A DNA stretch of 64,000 nt, taken from the NCBI GenBank assembly GCA_038049695.1, contig CP142460.1:24806501-24870500 (forward strand). The letters run 5' to 3'. Source of the DNA: Cinnamomum chago (Eukaryota; Streptophyta; Magnoliopsida; Laurales; Lauraceae). Positions within the stretch are counted from its first letter, which is position 1. Every line of letters begins with the position of its first letter. The notes beneath the pieces are model-generated. The model was not told the DNA's origin. It saw only the letters and a program-made list of their open reading frames with translations, and made no database searches. The position numbers were made by a program, and so were the translations under genes. Positions 23,441 to 35,800 of the stretch are shown here, piece by piece.

Positions 23441-26400
23441 GTGATTGTGCAATGCCTAGGTCTCTTAAGCTTTCTAATTAACCCATGTAACGAGCATTCA
23501 GCCAATGACCACGGAACGGACCCCGGGCCCGCGACGAGTTGATTGCATTGATTTCCCACAGGTTCCCGCGGTGAGGATTCCCTAGACACACGGAATCTAA
23601 CTCACATGAACAAGTTTGCGGAAGCGTGTAGCAAATCACATCAAGATAAGCACTAATAAATTTTTAAGTACTATGATAAATAATCAAAAGACATAGTATC
23701 AAAAGAAAGGAGTTAACATGGCATTCCCATCATAATTCAAGTTATGAGACTACACAAAGTAAGTGAAGTTTAGTTACATCCCATAAAAGGCCAACAAAGG
23801 CCAATACAATTCAAAAAAAATAATAAAAAGAACCCCATGACAAAATGTAACGAAACTCAAGAACCCGCCCGACGTCTAGTTGACATCGTCGGGCTGCCAC
23901 TCTCTCACTGGGGGTGGCTCAAGAGCCTCCTCCTGACGCTCTTCCTCAAAGGCAACGTCTCCTGCATCTGGGCACCAACATACAAGGGTCAAACACAACG
24001 GTTTGGCAGGTAATCAATTTAGGCATGAGCATACAAGTAGTAAGTGTTTCAAAAAACATATAAAGGCATCTTGCTTAATTGTAAACAGTTACATGACTAA
24101 GGTACATTTCAAAATACGAGCAAAGCTGACATGAATACTTATAATATCATGAATAGTTACATTCCACAAAGAGCCCATCATTTCTCTATCATTTATAATG
24201 AAAAAAGCAAGCACACACGACAAGCACGATATAAATAATATAATCACGACACGATTCCCACATATACGGGGATTCCGGCCGCGGAACCGGACACGCACGA
24301 TGTGTAATAAATACACTACCAGTCTGCAGACAGTTCACATGTTTAAGGACCCCCAGACAGCGGATCAAACTGAAAGGGCAGTCCAAGCTCAGTGGTGTTC
24401 ACTTAAATTCATGAATGCACAAAACACGCGAAACACGGTCTAAACATATCGAGATAAAAAGGGGGAAAACCACTTATCAAAACACAACAAACACGACTAG
24501 CAAAAGGCATAATTAATATGCATAACACGCTTAGGAAGTGATCCCCTTTTGCTTGAAACAAATCTTCAAAACGAGCTTGTACTTAACTTCAAACGAACAC
24601 ACAATGATGTCCATTAAATCAAACCAACGTACGAATACAAAGCCTAACAAGCACATGTAAGGACCTTTGGTTGATCTTTGTATAAACGAAGCCCAAGTGT
24701 TGGGATTTAAAAGAGAATTGGTGCCCCCGGAAGTTCAAAGACATCTCAGGCTTCGAGTGCACAATATCAGGCTAAAAACTCTTAATCACATACTGGTTTT
24801 CATTGATTCAAATATCCACCTCACTTTTCAATCTTTGATCACTAAGATAAGTATACCGTTGGATTCCTTGCTTCAAGAGCTTTCCAACGGTATATAGAAC
24901 TTCCAAATCCGATATGGGAATCAAAAGTTATAGGCGTTTCAAAGTGGCACTCGAGCGGGCAGCCAATCTATTGCCCGAGCTGCAATCAGAATGACTGCGC
25001 GCTCGAGCGGCCAACAGCGTGCTCGAACGGGCAGCCAATCTGCTGCCCGAGCTGCAGTCAGAATGACTGCGCGCTCGAGCGGGCAGCCAATCTGCTGCTC
25101 GAGCTGCAGTCAGAATGACTGCGCGCTCGAGCGGCCAACAGCGCGCTCGAGCGGGCAGCCAATCTGCTGCCAGAGCTGCAGTCAGAATGACTGCGCGCTC
25201 GAGCGGGCAGTCATTTCTGCTGCCTGGGAATAGCCATTCTGGCCTTTTTCTCCTTCATCTCCAAACATGTTTTCTTCCAACAAAAGGCCTTCTTGCCTCC
25301 CAATAACAACCATTAAATCTCTTCAAACAGTCCTATAAAACCTTCATCAAAACTCCAATGAACATTGAATCCAAACACCTTCTCCACAATTCAAACATTC
25401 AATCTAAGGAAAACATGATCATGAAGCTTATAAACAAGTTTATGTGCAAAATTTCTAGAAAAATAAAGTAATCTAAAGTACACATGCAACATTGAGCCTA
25501 TAGAGATTACTTGCCTTTGCCCAAATGCTAAACAATCCTCTTCAAGCAATCTTACTCAAAAGCTAAGCCAACACTACAAGAATCCCATGGAAAACCATTC
25601 AAGACTCAACAAAAATGAAAACAAAGAACCCATCTTCACAAAAGGGTTTGCAAACATGGAAAACAAGATCTTTAGGGGCTAAAATGACTCCATGAAAATT
25701 ATGGGTTGAAGCTCTTACCTAGAGATGCCCAAACAAAAGGAATGAAAACAAATGGAGAGCTTGCTCAATTCTAACTTTCAAGAAAATGACATCAATAGAA
25801 AGCTTGAGATGAGAGGAAGAAGGTGATGGTCTTAGAATTCCATTTGGAGGCTTCTAGCTTGGGCATGCAAGGTGAGGAAGATGGAAGAAAAGAGGGTTTT
25901 CTCTTTAGAGCTTGGTACTCTAGGGTTAGGGCTTGAGAATGAAAAGAGTGGAAGAGAAGGAGTGTTGACTTAAACACTAGTGAATGGGGCCCAATGAACT
26001 TGAACCTTGTATTGACAAAAACATGATCTTGTGGGCCTCGAGTGAACTCGACGAAGAAGGATAAATTGATCCTTACAATATCTAGTTTCCAAAAAATATA
26101 TTTTTGACATGGTTTTGAGATCTCAAAATTTGTGTCCAGATTTGTGTATAAAAGACAACTTTACCCTTTTTGGGCCGGAACTTGGGTTTTTGGGCTTCAA
26201 ACATGAATAGGCTAAAAACGAAAGTTGTAACACATAGTAAAATCATTCAAATGAAATCAAAATCACAAATACATGGAAACCGATACGATCCTCCCAAGCT
26301 TACACGTGCACTCAGGCCTTCTTGAGTGTGTCTGACTAACACTAAACGTTCTCAAAATTCCCAAAGCTGTATCCAGGACTAAACTAATTATTTCTAACCC

Positions 26401-26480
26401 AACTATAACTAAACCCACTTAGGACTAAACACACACACTGATCGTATACTAATCGAATTGGTCTGGGTCGGGGTCTAACA
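23441..26480 (-). repeat. Tekay-like Gypsy LTR (element E), left end uncertain
   Basis: The right end reads GGGTCGGGGTCTAACA; on the minus strand this is TGTTAGACCCCGACCC, similar in type to the solo LTR at 58262-61012 (TGTAACACCCCGCCCC). Both share, in the same order, GCGGAAGC, a GC-rich palindromic array, an ACTTGCCTTTG motif, and a splice-donor-like site. The left end is placed at 23441 by the repeated TGTGA start; this is inference and no target duplication was confirmed. It interrupts Athila gag at 26480/26481. Confidence 0.5.
24950..25215. repeat. GC-rich palindromic array in LTR E (two units, order ABAABA)
   Basis: Unit A, about 50 bases, starts CTCGAGCGGGCAGCCAATCT and ends AGAATGACTGCG. 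Unit B, about 22 bases, is CGCTCGAGCGGCCAACAGCG. They run A-B-A-A-B-A, so a block of about 124 bases is itself doubled. GCTCGAGC is self-complementary and occurs at each junction. The surroundings are AT-rich. Confidence 0.85.
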
Positions 26481-27733
26481 GAGGGTTGGGTGGCTGGTAG
26501 GATTGTTGGGAACGATAGGCTGCAGGATTGTATTGAAAGTTAGGCCTATTTCCCATTTGAGAGAAAGAAGTGCCTTGACCGGGCGACTTCCATGAAAAAT
26601 TGGGGTGACTGCGCCATCCCGGGTTGTAGGTATTCGAATAAGGATCATTACCCGATTTGGAGAACCCCTGAGCAGCATTCACCTGCTCTTGCACAAACTC
26701 AGGAAATTGGGGTGCTGCAGGACAGTCACTTACAAAATGAGCGGGACTGTTGCATAAAGCGCAAGCATCTTGATGAGCAGGGGGCTGGGGAGATGAAGAT
26801 TGGAGAGATTGTCCCCTAGAAATCAACTGATCTATCTTTTGGGTCAAGGCAGCCACTTGGGTTGTGAGTTCATTAGAGGGCTGAATTTCAAATACCCCCT
26901 TAGGTTTTTGCAAAATAGAAGTTGTCGGCCTCTCCAATATAGCAGTGGAGGCATGGTGTTGGAAGGTCTCGCTCATATTCTCAAAGAGCTCCCATGCCTC
27001 GTCCTCATTTTTTAACATTATTGAGCCCCCACTGGGGGTCACTACCATGTTTTGCCATTCGGGTGATAGCCCATCATAAAAGAATTGCACCAATTGCCAT
27101 TTGGAAATTTGGTGATGAGGACACTTTCTAATGAGATCCTTAAATCTATCCCACGCCTCATGAAATTGTTCATTGTCAGTTTGGGCGAAGCATGTGATAG
27201 ACCTCCTGTACTGATTTGTTTTACCCACAGAGAAATATTTGTCCAAAATTTATTGTTGTAGTTGGGCCCACGAATTGATAGAGTTTGCAGGTAAAGTACT
27301 CAGCCAATACTTGGCTTTGTCCTTTAATGAAAACGGAAAGAGAAACAATTTTAAGACCTCACTACTAAAATTGTTTATTCGCACCGTGGAGCAAATAACC
27401 AAGAACTCATCAATGTGGTTGTACGGGTCCTCATTGTTCAAGCCATAGAAAGAAGGAATAAGATTGATTGTGCTAGGCTTGATTTCATATTAGTACAGGC
27501 AGCTGAATACACGATGGTAACGCGTATTCTGAAGGAGTATAGTGCTCCTTCAAGGGTCGGGGAGGTGGAGCCTCAGGACCCCCATCTTCTTTTCTTGCCT
27601 CAGCCATTAGTGAATTTGTGTGTGAAACAGCAGAAGGGTGTTTAGATGATCTAATTTTTCTAAGGACTCGCTCTAAATTTTGGTCTAAAGAAACCAAATC
27701 CGGATGACAAGAGTGACGACCAAGCATGCACAC
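26481..27733 (-). pseudogene. Athila-type Gypsy gag, broken and truncated (element D)
   Basis: Three minus-strand frames belong together: 27733-27485 (N-terminal, Pro/Glu-rich), 27441-27250 (capsid start) and 27246-26449 (capsid end and nucleocapsid). Stops lie between them, including a TAA near 27248. The last frame holds the zinc knuckle CALCNSPAHFVSDC (CX2CX4HX4C) and then NDPYSNTYNPGWR-HPNFSWK, a hallmark of Athila-group gag. Gag coats the element RNA. The frame passes at 26480 into an inserted LTR, so its last residues are not gag. No pol remains in the window. Confidence 0.85.
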
Positions 27734-28002
27734 ACAAAACTTACTGCAATTGTGTTAAAAGAATCAGAAAGTCTAGGCTCACCGCGCTCCAGGTGTAAGC
27801 GACCTTTTAATTGAGTAGGACTTTCAAGTTGTCAACAGCGCTCTAGGGTCCTGCATAAACCTTAGGATTCTCTGTGTTAGAGTCAATATCCTGCAGTAAG
27901 AATAGTAGAGGTGTGAGAAAAGATGGCAAAGTAGAATAAAAAACAAATTGGAAAAACTAAACTAATGTTAGAATTAAAAGAAACAAACAACCATGCTAAT
28001 TG
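27734..28002 (-). other. Leader of the Athila-type element
   Basis: Short untranslated stretch between primer-binding site and gag. No other feature seen. Confidence 0.5.
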
Positions 28003-28020
28003 TCCCCGGCAACGGCGCCA
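28003..28020 (-). other. tRNA-Asp primer-binding site of the Athila-type element
   Basis: On the minus strand TGGCGCCGTTGCCGGGGA is complementary to the 3' end of plant tRNA-Asp (which ends CCCCGGCAACGGCG plus CCA). It lies six bases after the LTR end. It is a primer site, not a tRNA gene: the rest of the tRNA is absent. Confidence 0.85.
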
Positions 28021-28026
28021 AAATTT

Positions 28027-29142
28027 TGACCAGTCCTAAAACAGGGTTTCAAATATAATTTATTCTCCGCTATTATCTCTGCTTAAAAAAGCAACGATGT
28101 TAACCGAGTATCGTATCCACTGGGACAAAAAGGCTAAGTTGTGTTGTTTCCTAAATTCCTAAACTAATCCTATTAGAAGACAAAGTTCTGAATATTAAAC
28201 TAATCCTATTAGAAAGCGAAGTATTGGTTTTATGGGTTTTGATTTCTAAATTAACAAATTAAAGACAGGGTTGATTCAATCAGAGAAAAGATCTAAGGGT
28301 ACGAATCCACTCTAACCTCGCACTATGGCAAGTATAGGCCTAGGGTTTCACTGTCAACGCTATAGAGACTCGTCCTGGTTACAAACCTTCAGAGTCAACA
28401 AATAAGGGACGTGGATGTAAATCGGGGCATAACCTATCTCTATGGCATAGATTATCCTAGATCTAACAAACACATTCATTCAAGCATCATTATATGACTT
28501 AGTATTCAAATCTACAAGATTAAAATACCAAAGAAAGAGATATTGCATTAATAAAATCCAATCAATGGATTAACATCTTGTCATATAACCAAAAGCGTTT
28601 AATATAAAACCCTAAACCTATACATCACCATAAACAAGATATTAGGGCTTCATCGCAACCCAAAGATAAGGATTTAGTTACGCATGGAAGACGATTGGCG
28701 AAGAATCTCTGATGAAATCTCCATTGACGCGCTTCCAAAAGCTCCACAACCTTCTTCCAGACCTGCCCCAAGATGTGTATATCTCCAAAAACGAGTTTGG
28801 GCTCTTATTTATAGCTTTTGGGATGAAAAACCTCGTAGAAACGCACATGAGACGGACTCTCAGACGGTTCGGGCATCCGAACGCCAGGAAGTATTTTCCC
28901 TGCACGCCTCTCTGTGCCCCGGCGTCCGGACGCCCGGTGTTTGGCGTCCAGACGCCCGGTGCCAGAAAGCACCGGTTCGATTGATTTTTTTCGCCATTTT
29001 TCTATCTTTCACCAATTTCTTTCCAATGCACTTCGAACACCTGTAAACACGAAAATACTAAAATTAGACTAAATAGACTCATCAAAGCGCATATCAAAGT
29101 ATAAATTAAGGGGCCTAAATGGTGCATTTTAAGCTCTTATCA
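28027..29142 (-). repeat. 5' LTR of the Athila-type element (1116 bp)
   Basis: On the minus strand it begins TGATAAGAGCTTAAAATG, a start typical of Athila-group LTRs, and ends GGACTGGTCA before the primer-binding site. A GC-rich palindromic cluster lies at 28850-28980. No second LTR of this family is in the window, since the element is cut at 26480. Confidence 0.82.
28850..28980. repeat. GC-rich palindromic cluster in the Athila-type LTR
   Basis: GGCGTCCGGACGCC, a perfect 14 bp palindrome, is followed 12 bases later by the near-palindrome GGCGTCCAGACGCC. Each is followed by CGGTG. Upstream lies GGTTCGGGCATCCGAAC, another inverted repeat. The flanking LTR is AT-rich. Confidence 0.75.
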
Positions 29143-30600
29143 CTTAGCAATATAGTACAAATTTATTTCCTAATTCAATTTTGAGAACAAAAGTCTTACA
29201 TGAGCTGGACCCATATTCATCTAATCAATTTAGATTCAAAGGAACTCTTAACGATGTGAACTCTCCTTCATCACGAGTCTCTCTATGAGTTTTACCTTAA
29301 ATTTGTGTTAGATTCTTTTTTTAAATAAAATTGTTACTTTTTTGTTTTTTTTTTAACTCCAAACATTGGCAACGTTAAAATTTTAATTAAAATTAACTCA
29401 TAGAATTAATTGTATGCTTTAAATATTGAACCCGACCGTATGGCTTTTATATGTGTGTGTGAAGCTAGAGAATTTTTAAAAATCGACTTTCAGTTTTGCA
29501 ATTAATTCTAAAGTTGATTGGAATCAAATTATTTTGACTACTTTCTAGGTTCTTAAGAAAACCCATATCTATCTAACATGTTTCCAAACAGAGTCGTGAT
29601 CTCGCATGTTTAGTATACATTGAGATATTTTACAGATTATACACTGAGATATTTTACGGATTAAGTATCAGTTAGATTTTAGAGATTTAAGTATCATGGA
29701 TAAAGCCACATATTCATTTCCCCCCGTTTTCAGTTGCTATGAGGTTTTCTTGTATGGAGTGATGATAATTTATTGTGAGAGATTTTTAAATTAGGCATGA
29801 TTTTTTTTTTTATACTTCTATATTCGATTCTACAATTATTGGTTGGAGGACTTGCCCACTTAAGCACGAGCTATTGTTCTAGTGCCAACTAGGATGCATT
29901 AGCATACATGTCTTAAAATTCAAATGATAGGACTGGACTGTTTTCTTAATTTTAGAATTTTGATATTTTATCACGATGGCCCTTAAAGTCTATCCTTATA
30001 TACGCATATGCCTATGTTCTCACATAATCTAATGATAATCATAACTTTTTTGAGATAATTAGAGAAAGGTCCCTAGAATTAAATCTATCCAGCCTCTAAT
30101 CCGGGCAAATTCATTTTAAGTGCTCTGGTCCAAGCAGTTAAACTGTTTGCAGTCAGAGGTCCCTGGATACAATTTTCATGACTGATTTGCCCTTTTCAAC
30201 TGTTTAGGCATAAATTTTTTAATTTTAAAATTTCAAATCTTCCATTCTCCCTCTCTCAAATCTATCCTACCAAAGGAACCACTTATCTGATATGTTTCCG
30301 GTTTCTATAAGCCCAATTTTCGGTTTCTGCAACAGTGATGAGCAGCACCATGCAGCATCTGGGACGCTTGTCTGGCGGTGGCAGCAGCGTTGAGGATCAA
30401 GTCCTCTTCCGCGGCTGCGCGTGGTGTCTGGGAACTCTGATCTGGGGTGGCAACAAGTATCGAAATCCATGTTTGTTTCTGCACTTTATAGCCAAGCCCG
30501 ATTTCCACCCGTCCATCCACTTGTCATAACAAGACAAGATTTCTTTTTGTCTTTAGTTTTGGACTCAGAGAAGCCAACAAAGAACTTAGTTTAAATCAGG
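29143..30600. other. Unassigned AT-rich DNA
   Basis: No gene, LTR or terminal repeat recognised. A small doubled phrase, CTGAGATATTTTAC, occurs near 29620-29660. The base composition changes near 30320, where GC rises. Confidence 0.4.
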
Positions 30601-30609
30601 GAAACGAAC

Positions 30610-30900
30610 CATGCCTTCTTCTGAAGCCCGGCGCTGTGACAAATTCGGTGCGCGAAGATGGGTTTTCCGACGCGATTAATAGTTCGAGGAAGTGGGTTAT
30701 TTTTTGGGCGAATGGATTACATGGGGATTTGGGGGAAAGGTGGTGTTTTGTTCTCTCCGATGGGTGGGAATGGTGGGAAGCTTGTTGGGGGTTTTGAGAA
30801 CAATGGGACCCAGAAGCCAGGTCCGTCACCGGTGACGAAAGATGTAGCCTATTTACCCAAGCTGGAGCGGGAAAAGAAGACTCAGGTTTCTTTCTTTTCA
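30610..30900 (+). other. Gene-like fragment, possible captured first exon
   Basis: This stretch is clearly more GC-rich than its flanks. The plus frame from 30658 is open (MGFPTRLIVRGSG) and is rich in glycine and lysine up to KLEREKKTQ near 30885. There the bases CAG followed by GTTTCT could be an exon end. The open frame runs on to 31047 but becomes Phe/Leu-rich, like translated intron. I do not recognise the protein, and the minus strand is open too (30988-30596). It could equally be a chance frame in GC-rich DNA. Confidence 0.25.
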
Positions 30901-31059
30901 CAGAGAAACAACCGTCGAAGTCTGCCCGTTTTCCTCTTTTTTGACCCTCTATGCTCTTTGCGTTTTTTGGTGGTCTTGGCTTCTTCATGCTTTGTTCTGG
31001 ATTTTGTTAAGAAAAAGCTAATAATACCTACCTGCTTGATTTTGTGAGATTTGGAGTTC

Positions 31060-31382
31060 GGGGATTGGAGAATGGGTAGGGCGCAGGAGCAGTGCAGTTT
31101 GCAAGTTCGCTCGGGTTACTTCAATGGGGCTGGTCCTTCAGCAAAGTGAAGTTATTGCCTTGCTTGTGGTTACATAAACCAGAGCGAAGAAGAGGGAATC
31201 TGGCCTAGGTTCAAGTTCTGTCCAGGTTCTGCAGAAAACGGAACAATCGCAAAACAGAGGATTCCATGATTTCCTTGCACTTGTCAAGGAAGATCCTTGG
31301 TTGCATAGATCGACCGCCATCATTGGAGAAGTAGTTTCTCGCTGTTCTGCATAAAAGTAAGTCACGCGCCCTTACCAAAAAG
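31060..31382. other. Unassigned DNA upstream of the second Tat-type gag
   Basis: No LTR or primer-binding site of the Tat family is seen here, so the following element has lost its 5' end. The plus strand has stop-rich frames. Confidence 0.4.
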
Positions 31383-32290
31383 GACGTCGACGATATCCTC
31401 GCTAAAGCAAAAGAAGAGGATACATTGAAGGAACAAGGGATCAAGCCACCATATCCCTTATAGATGGACTCGGTCACGGTCCCAGCAAAATTCAAACAAC
31501 CTACTCTCCAAACATATACGGGAAAAGGTTCAGCCAGACAGCACGTCATCCACTTCAAGATCCTGACGGGAGCTATTGCGGATCAAGATGCCCTCAAGAT
31601 CCGTCTCTTTGCAAGTACCATAAAAGGTACGGCCTTTGATTGGTACTCCACTCTGCCGGAGCACTCCATCTAAAATTGGGTCATGCTGGAGACACGCTTC
31701 CTAACCCACTTCAAAGGTGAGGATCACCATGTTACTATGGCACAACTCTGCAACGTAAAACAGGGAGAGAATGAGTCAACATACGACTTCATTCACAAGC
31801 GGAAGGCAATGGTGTACAAGTGCTCAGATGTACTGCCACAGGCGTCGCTGGTCGACATCTGCCGTAACAACATGAGAGCAAGGATCCGCTCTATGATTAT
31901 CGGCAACAAATCAAAAAACCTAGGAGAACTCCTAGAAGCAACTATGGAGGCTGAAACGGTGATCAAAGACCTCAATAGTCAGAAATCATCAAAGAAAAAG
32001 CCGACTGCCATTAAGACCTCGAAACCAAAGAAAAAGGAGGTTCTTAATGTACAAACCAAGTCAGTTGCTTAGCAACCAAAGAAAGCTGAAAACAAAACTG
32101 CAAGTAAGAAACCTGAACTCTCTGAAGCCTTCGAAGAACGAGTAAAGAAGAAATACCTGTTCGATGACGATGTTGAAGAAATCTTTGAGGCTCTCGTAGC
32201 AAACGGTAAACTCACCTTACCTGAGCCCAAAAGACCAGGAGATGTTGGCAAAACCAATGATCCCCAGTATTATCCATGCCACCAGATGGT
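31383..32290 (+). pseudogene. Gag of element C, broken
   Basis: Frame 31464-31673, then after a TAA (31671-31673) frame 31683-32072 in the same sense, form a retrotransposon gag domain: KGSARQHVIHF, then IRLFASTIKGTAFDWYSTLP, then WVMLETRFLTHF and QGENESTYDFIHK. A TAG at about 32070 breaks it again. Lysine-rich sequence follows. Gag packages the element RNA in particles. The call rests on the typical order of these motifs. Confidence 0.85.
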
Positions 32291-34049
32291 CTCGCATCCT
32301 CTCAATCAATGCTTCGTTGTGAGAGAGAAGATCAACGAGATGTGGAAAAACGGAGTTATCACCTTTGACAAAAACTATGGGTCCGCCTCCGTTAACATGG
32401 TGTCATATGGACAAACTTCAAAGTCACCAAAGGAAAAGATCACTACTTCCTTCAAGGTGATAAAGATAAATCAGACATCCCAAGAGTTGGCTCCTTATCC
32501 AATATCAAGAGGACAACCCATATGGGTGCATCCCAATCTCTTGGAAGATGAAAATTGGGAGATCATCAAAACAAAGCCTACCGCTCAACAGCGAAGGCAA
32601 GCCAAAAAACAATTCCGCAAGCTCAAACAACAGGAGAAAGCCCAACCAAAACGAGAAGTCCCTGAAAAGGCAAAGACCTCTTCCACTACTTCACTGGGGG
32701 CAACGGAAGAATCCAAGACTTCAAAGGTGGTAAGAAAATTCACCCTTGGTGATTTCATGCCACCTCATTATAGAAATAAAACTACTCAGGGGGCATCATA
32801 CTCTTGCAACTCGGTAATTGGATTCTCCATGGGTGGGTACGAGTCCAGTGATACCGATGAGTGGGAAGAATCCATTGAAACAAGAGAATACCTCTCCGAT
32901 GAGGATTGGATTCCCGAATCTCATCTTATGCCAGTAATCTGGTATAACCCATTACAGCCACAAGGATCCTGGTCTGATGATGAAGAAGACCAAGAGGCTG
33001 TTTAAGAAAGTGTTATTGATCCAGCACAAGCAAGCGCTCTAGTGGAACCCAACATTGATGAACCACAAGGAGCAGATGACGAAGAAGATTTGGCTCATAT
33101 GCCCGATCTCGAAGAATATGCAAGAATCTTGCAATGTCTTCCCATAAAGCAGGAGCAGGATCGCATCAATGAGTTTCGTCATAATCAAAATCTAGAACCG
33201 GAAATTCTGAAAAATTTATAGACATATCCTCCAGTAACCCCGGAAAATGAAGAAAACTGTTGGATTGATGATCCCCTCACATTTGAAGACGAGTCTGAAT
33301 CTCAACAGTGCATTGCTTGCAATGTGATAGAACAAGATGATCATTCCTCTGAAGCTTCGTCTACCGAGGCCTCAGATTCTCGAACTACGTCCGGTAGCAT
33401 ATCTTCGGGAGCTACATCTCCTCATGTGACTTCCACAGAGATATCATCTTCTCAGCCTTCGTCTCCTGAAAATGTGACGTCGGAACTCAAGCCTCTTCCG
33501 GCTAATCATCTCAAAGAAGCTCTTTCCAATGAAGTCTTCTTCAATGAAAATCCGGTCAACTGGTCCCAAATACCCGACCTCATAGGCGATGTATGGACCG
33601 ATAAATTACTCAATGAAGAAGAGAAGTTGATGGACGTTATTCATGACTTATTCCAGGAAAATGCTTCGTGCAACACAATCACTGAAGAAGCCAATACTAC
33701 TACGGAGACGTCTTCAACAAATGACAAGGATCAACCCCTTGATCCCGAGAGTGATCTTCCAAAAGATGACCTTCTCCAGAAGCCCTGGAAGTTGGTAGAG
33801 GTACCCGCTCTGGCTGGGATTACCACAAAAACTACAACCAACCTTCTTTTTCCTATGTAAATCCTTCAGGAAAGCAAATTGTAAACGCCCCAAGTAGCAA
33901 CAATAATGAAAATGTAGGCCCGAAGGAGGCTTTCAAGTATGACTTGATTGAGCACTTCAAGCACAAACCTGCACGACTGCACATCCTTAACTTATTACGA
34001 ATGTCTCCACAAACTCGTGATAGTCTTATTTCATAACTACAAAGGCTGA
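32291..34049 (+). pseudogene. Long acidic/serine-rich linker between gag and protease (element C)
   Basis: Frame 32286-33005 (239 codons) begins CHQMVSHPLNQC, a C/H pattern like a gag zinc knuckle, and then becomes charged with YESSDTDEWEE and SDEDW stretches. Stops at 33003 and near 33219 interrupt. Frame 33324-33860 (178 codons) is serine/threonine/glutamate-rich. No enzyme motif is seen. Tat elements often have such a spacer between gag and protease, so I take it as part of the polyprotein. Confidence 0.6.
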
Positions 34050-35337
34050 ATGCGGAAGTTAACAAACATGCCCCACAAGTCCTACAAATTGAAATGGACT
34101 ACAGGGTCAAAAAAATCAAATACTTCTTCAAAGGGAGAAAGAAAAAAAACTGAGGAATCAAGTATTGAATGCCGCTCGGTTAAAAAAACAGCAAGTGCGA
34201 CAATTGCCTTCGATAAGGATGACCTCCTGCTAGGCGAGACAAAGCACAACCGACCCTTGTACTTCACAGGGTATGTCAAAGAAATACCAATACACAGAGT
34301 CCAGATCGATCCAGGTTCTGCACTCAACTTCATCTCCACTTCGGCACTCGAAGAGCTAGGTATCCCACCTAGCAAGCTGAGTCACACATCTGTATCCATC
34401 TTTGGATACGATGGGAGCACTCAAAGGCCTATCAGCAAAATCAAGTTCAAGTTGCAAATCGTTGATCTTATTTCTGAAGTCACTGTACGCAATAAGAACC
34501 CCTTCATGCTACAATATCCCTTTTGGATGCCCCTGGATACATGAGAATGGTGTTGTCTCTTCAATTCTACATCAGTGCATCAAGTTCGTTGGCAACGACG
34601 ACTTGATGCATCGAATGTTTGCAGATAAAAAGCCCTTCAAAGGCAAAGACGTTCATATTGTAGATGCTCAGATGTATAAAGATGAAAAAGAAGAAAAGGA
34701 GGAAAAAACAACACCCTTTGCCGAAAATCTCCAGAAAGATAAAGGCAAGGCTCCTCAACAATCATCGGAAGAAAACAAACCTTCCAGCAAAACCGAAGAG
34801 AGCATTCATTCTCCCTTCGTTGTCTCCCCCAAACCTTCAAAGCCTTTAGTAATCACCACTAAAGCAAAGAGGACAAAACAAAAGACTAGGGGCAAGTTCA
34901 CTGTCTCCTTCGTGTCCATTATCCAAGACACATATTCGAATTCAGAGCCAGAAGACGACATTTCCTCAAGCCAAGTTGATACTCAGCAAGTTCAGCCCGC
35001 TCTCACTCCATTGGAGACACCTGCCAACGTAGAAGACCCTACGTCTACTTCCTTCGTCGTTCCAGCAACTTCGGCAGAAGAAAAGACAATCTTCTTCCAC
35101 AAATCGGAAGCCTCTTCACCAAATTCTTTGCTTGAACATTTCCAAAATGAAGGTATGCCTCAACTATTCTTGTATAGTCCAATGGCACAAGCTATCATGA
35201 AAAGAATGGGCTATGATGCTCAGAATCCAATCGGTTTGGGAGGTGGTCGTGGTATTCTCACACCATTGGAACCCACCCTGACCAAAAGTCAATTGGAGGA
35301 TTGGAAACTCCATCGTCATATAAACAAGTCTTCATAA
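34050..35337 (+). pseudogene. Protease region of element C, frameshifted
   Basis: Frame 34050-34544 contains the aspartic protease motif IDPGSALNFIS, followed by GIPPSKL and a FGYDGSTQRP loop. A +1 frameshift near 34520 moves reading into frame 34402-35337, where PWIHENGVVSSILHQCIKF, the usual protease C-terminal end, follows. A long charged linker and the G-patch-like stretch MGYDAQNPIGLGGGRGI (about 35205-35255) come next, as in other Tat elements. The protease would cut the polyprotein. The motif has DPG where active enzymes have D-S/T-G or D-G-G, so it may be inactive. Confidence 0.8.
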
Positions 35338-35800
35338 GGGTTGGGGTATGATCCTGACACTCCCATGAGACGGTTGATATAAAGGCTGCAAAGTCGTTTT
35401 GCCGACCAAGCCTCAACATCTCGTGTACATGAAGACATTGATCTCCCTGGATATCTCTTTGAGGAGTCACCCGTCGAAGATCCAGGAAGCTCTCCCAATT
35501 GGTATGATTTCTCTAACGATGAAGAGGAATTATCCGATGACACAGACGCACGGTTTTCTGACCCAAAAGAACCATCGTCTCCAAAAGAAGTACCATACCT
35601 CGATCCAGTTTCAACAGGTGATTGGGATCATCTCATTGCAAGTCTTGAGAAGAGTACCAATCAAGAAGACCCATGGACAAAAGCAAAGCCTTGGTCTGTA
35701 AATGCCTTTGGAACTCCAGAAGATCTTGTTGAGTTGGAAGCCTCCGAAAACAATATAGAGGAACCACCTTCCAACAGAAGATCCTATTCAAAAGATAGAC

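Noticed and set aside
23208..26485. TAGGG/GAGGG as target duplication of LTR E
   Set aside because: Only four of five bases agree, and the sequence left of 23213 does not continue Athila gag, as an insertion into gag would demand.
28003..28020. tRNA-Asp-like sequence
   Set aside because: Only the last 18 bases of the tRNA complement are present beside an LTR, so it is a primer-binding site.
30596..30988. 130-codon minus-strand frame over the GC-rich fragment
   Set aside because: It overlaps a plus-strand frame of equal quality and neither has a recognisable domain.
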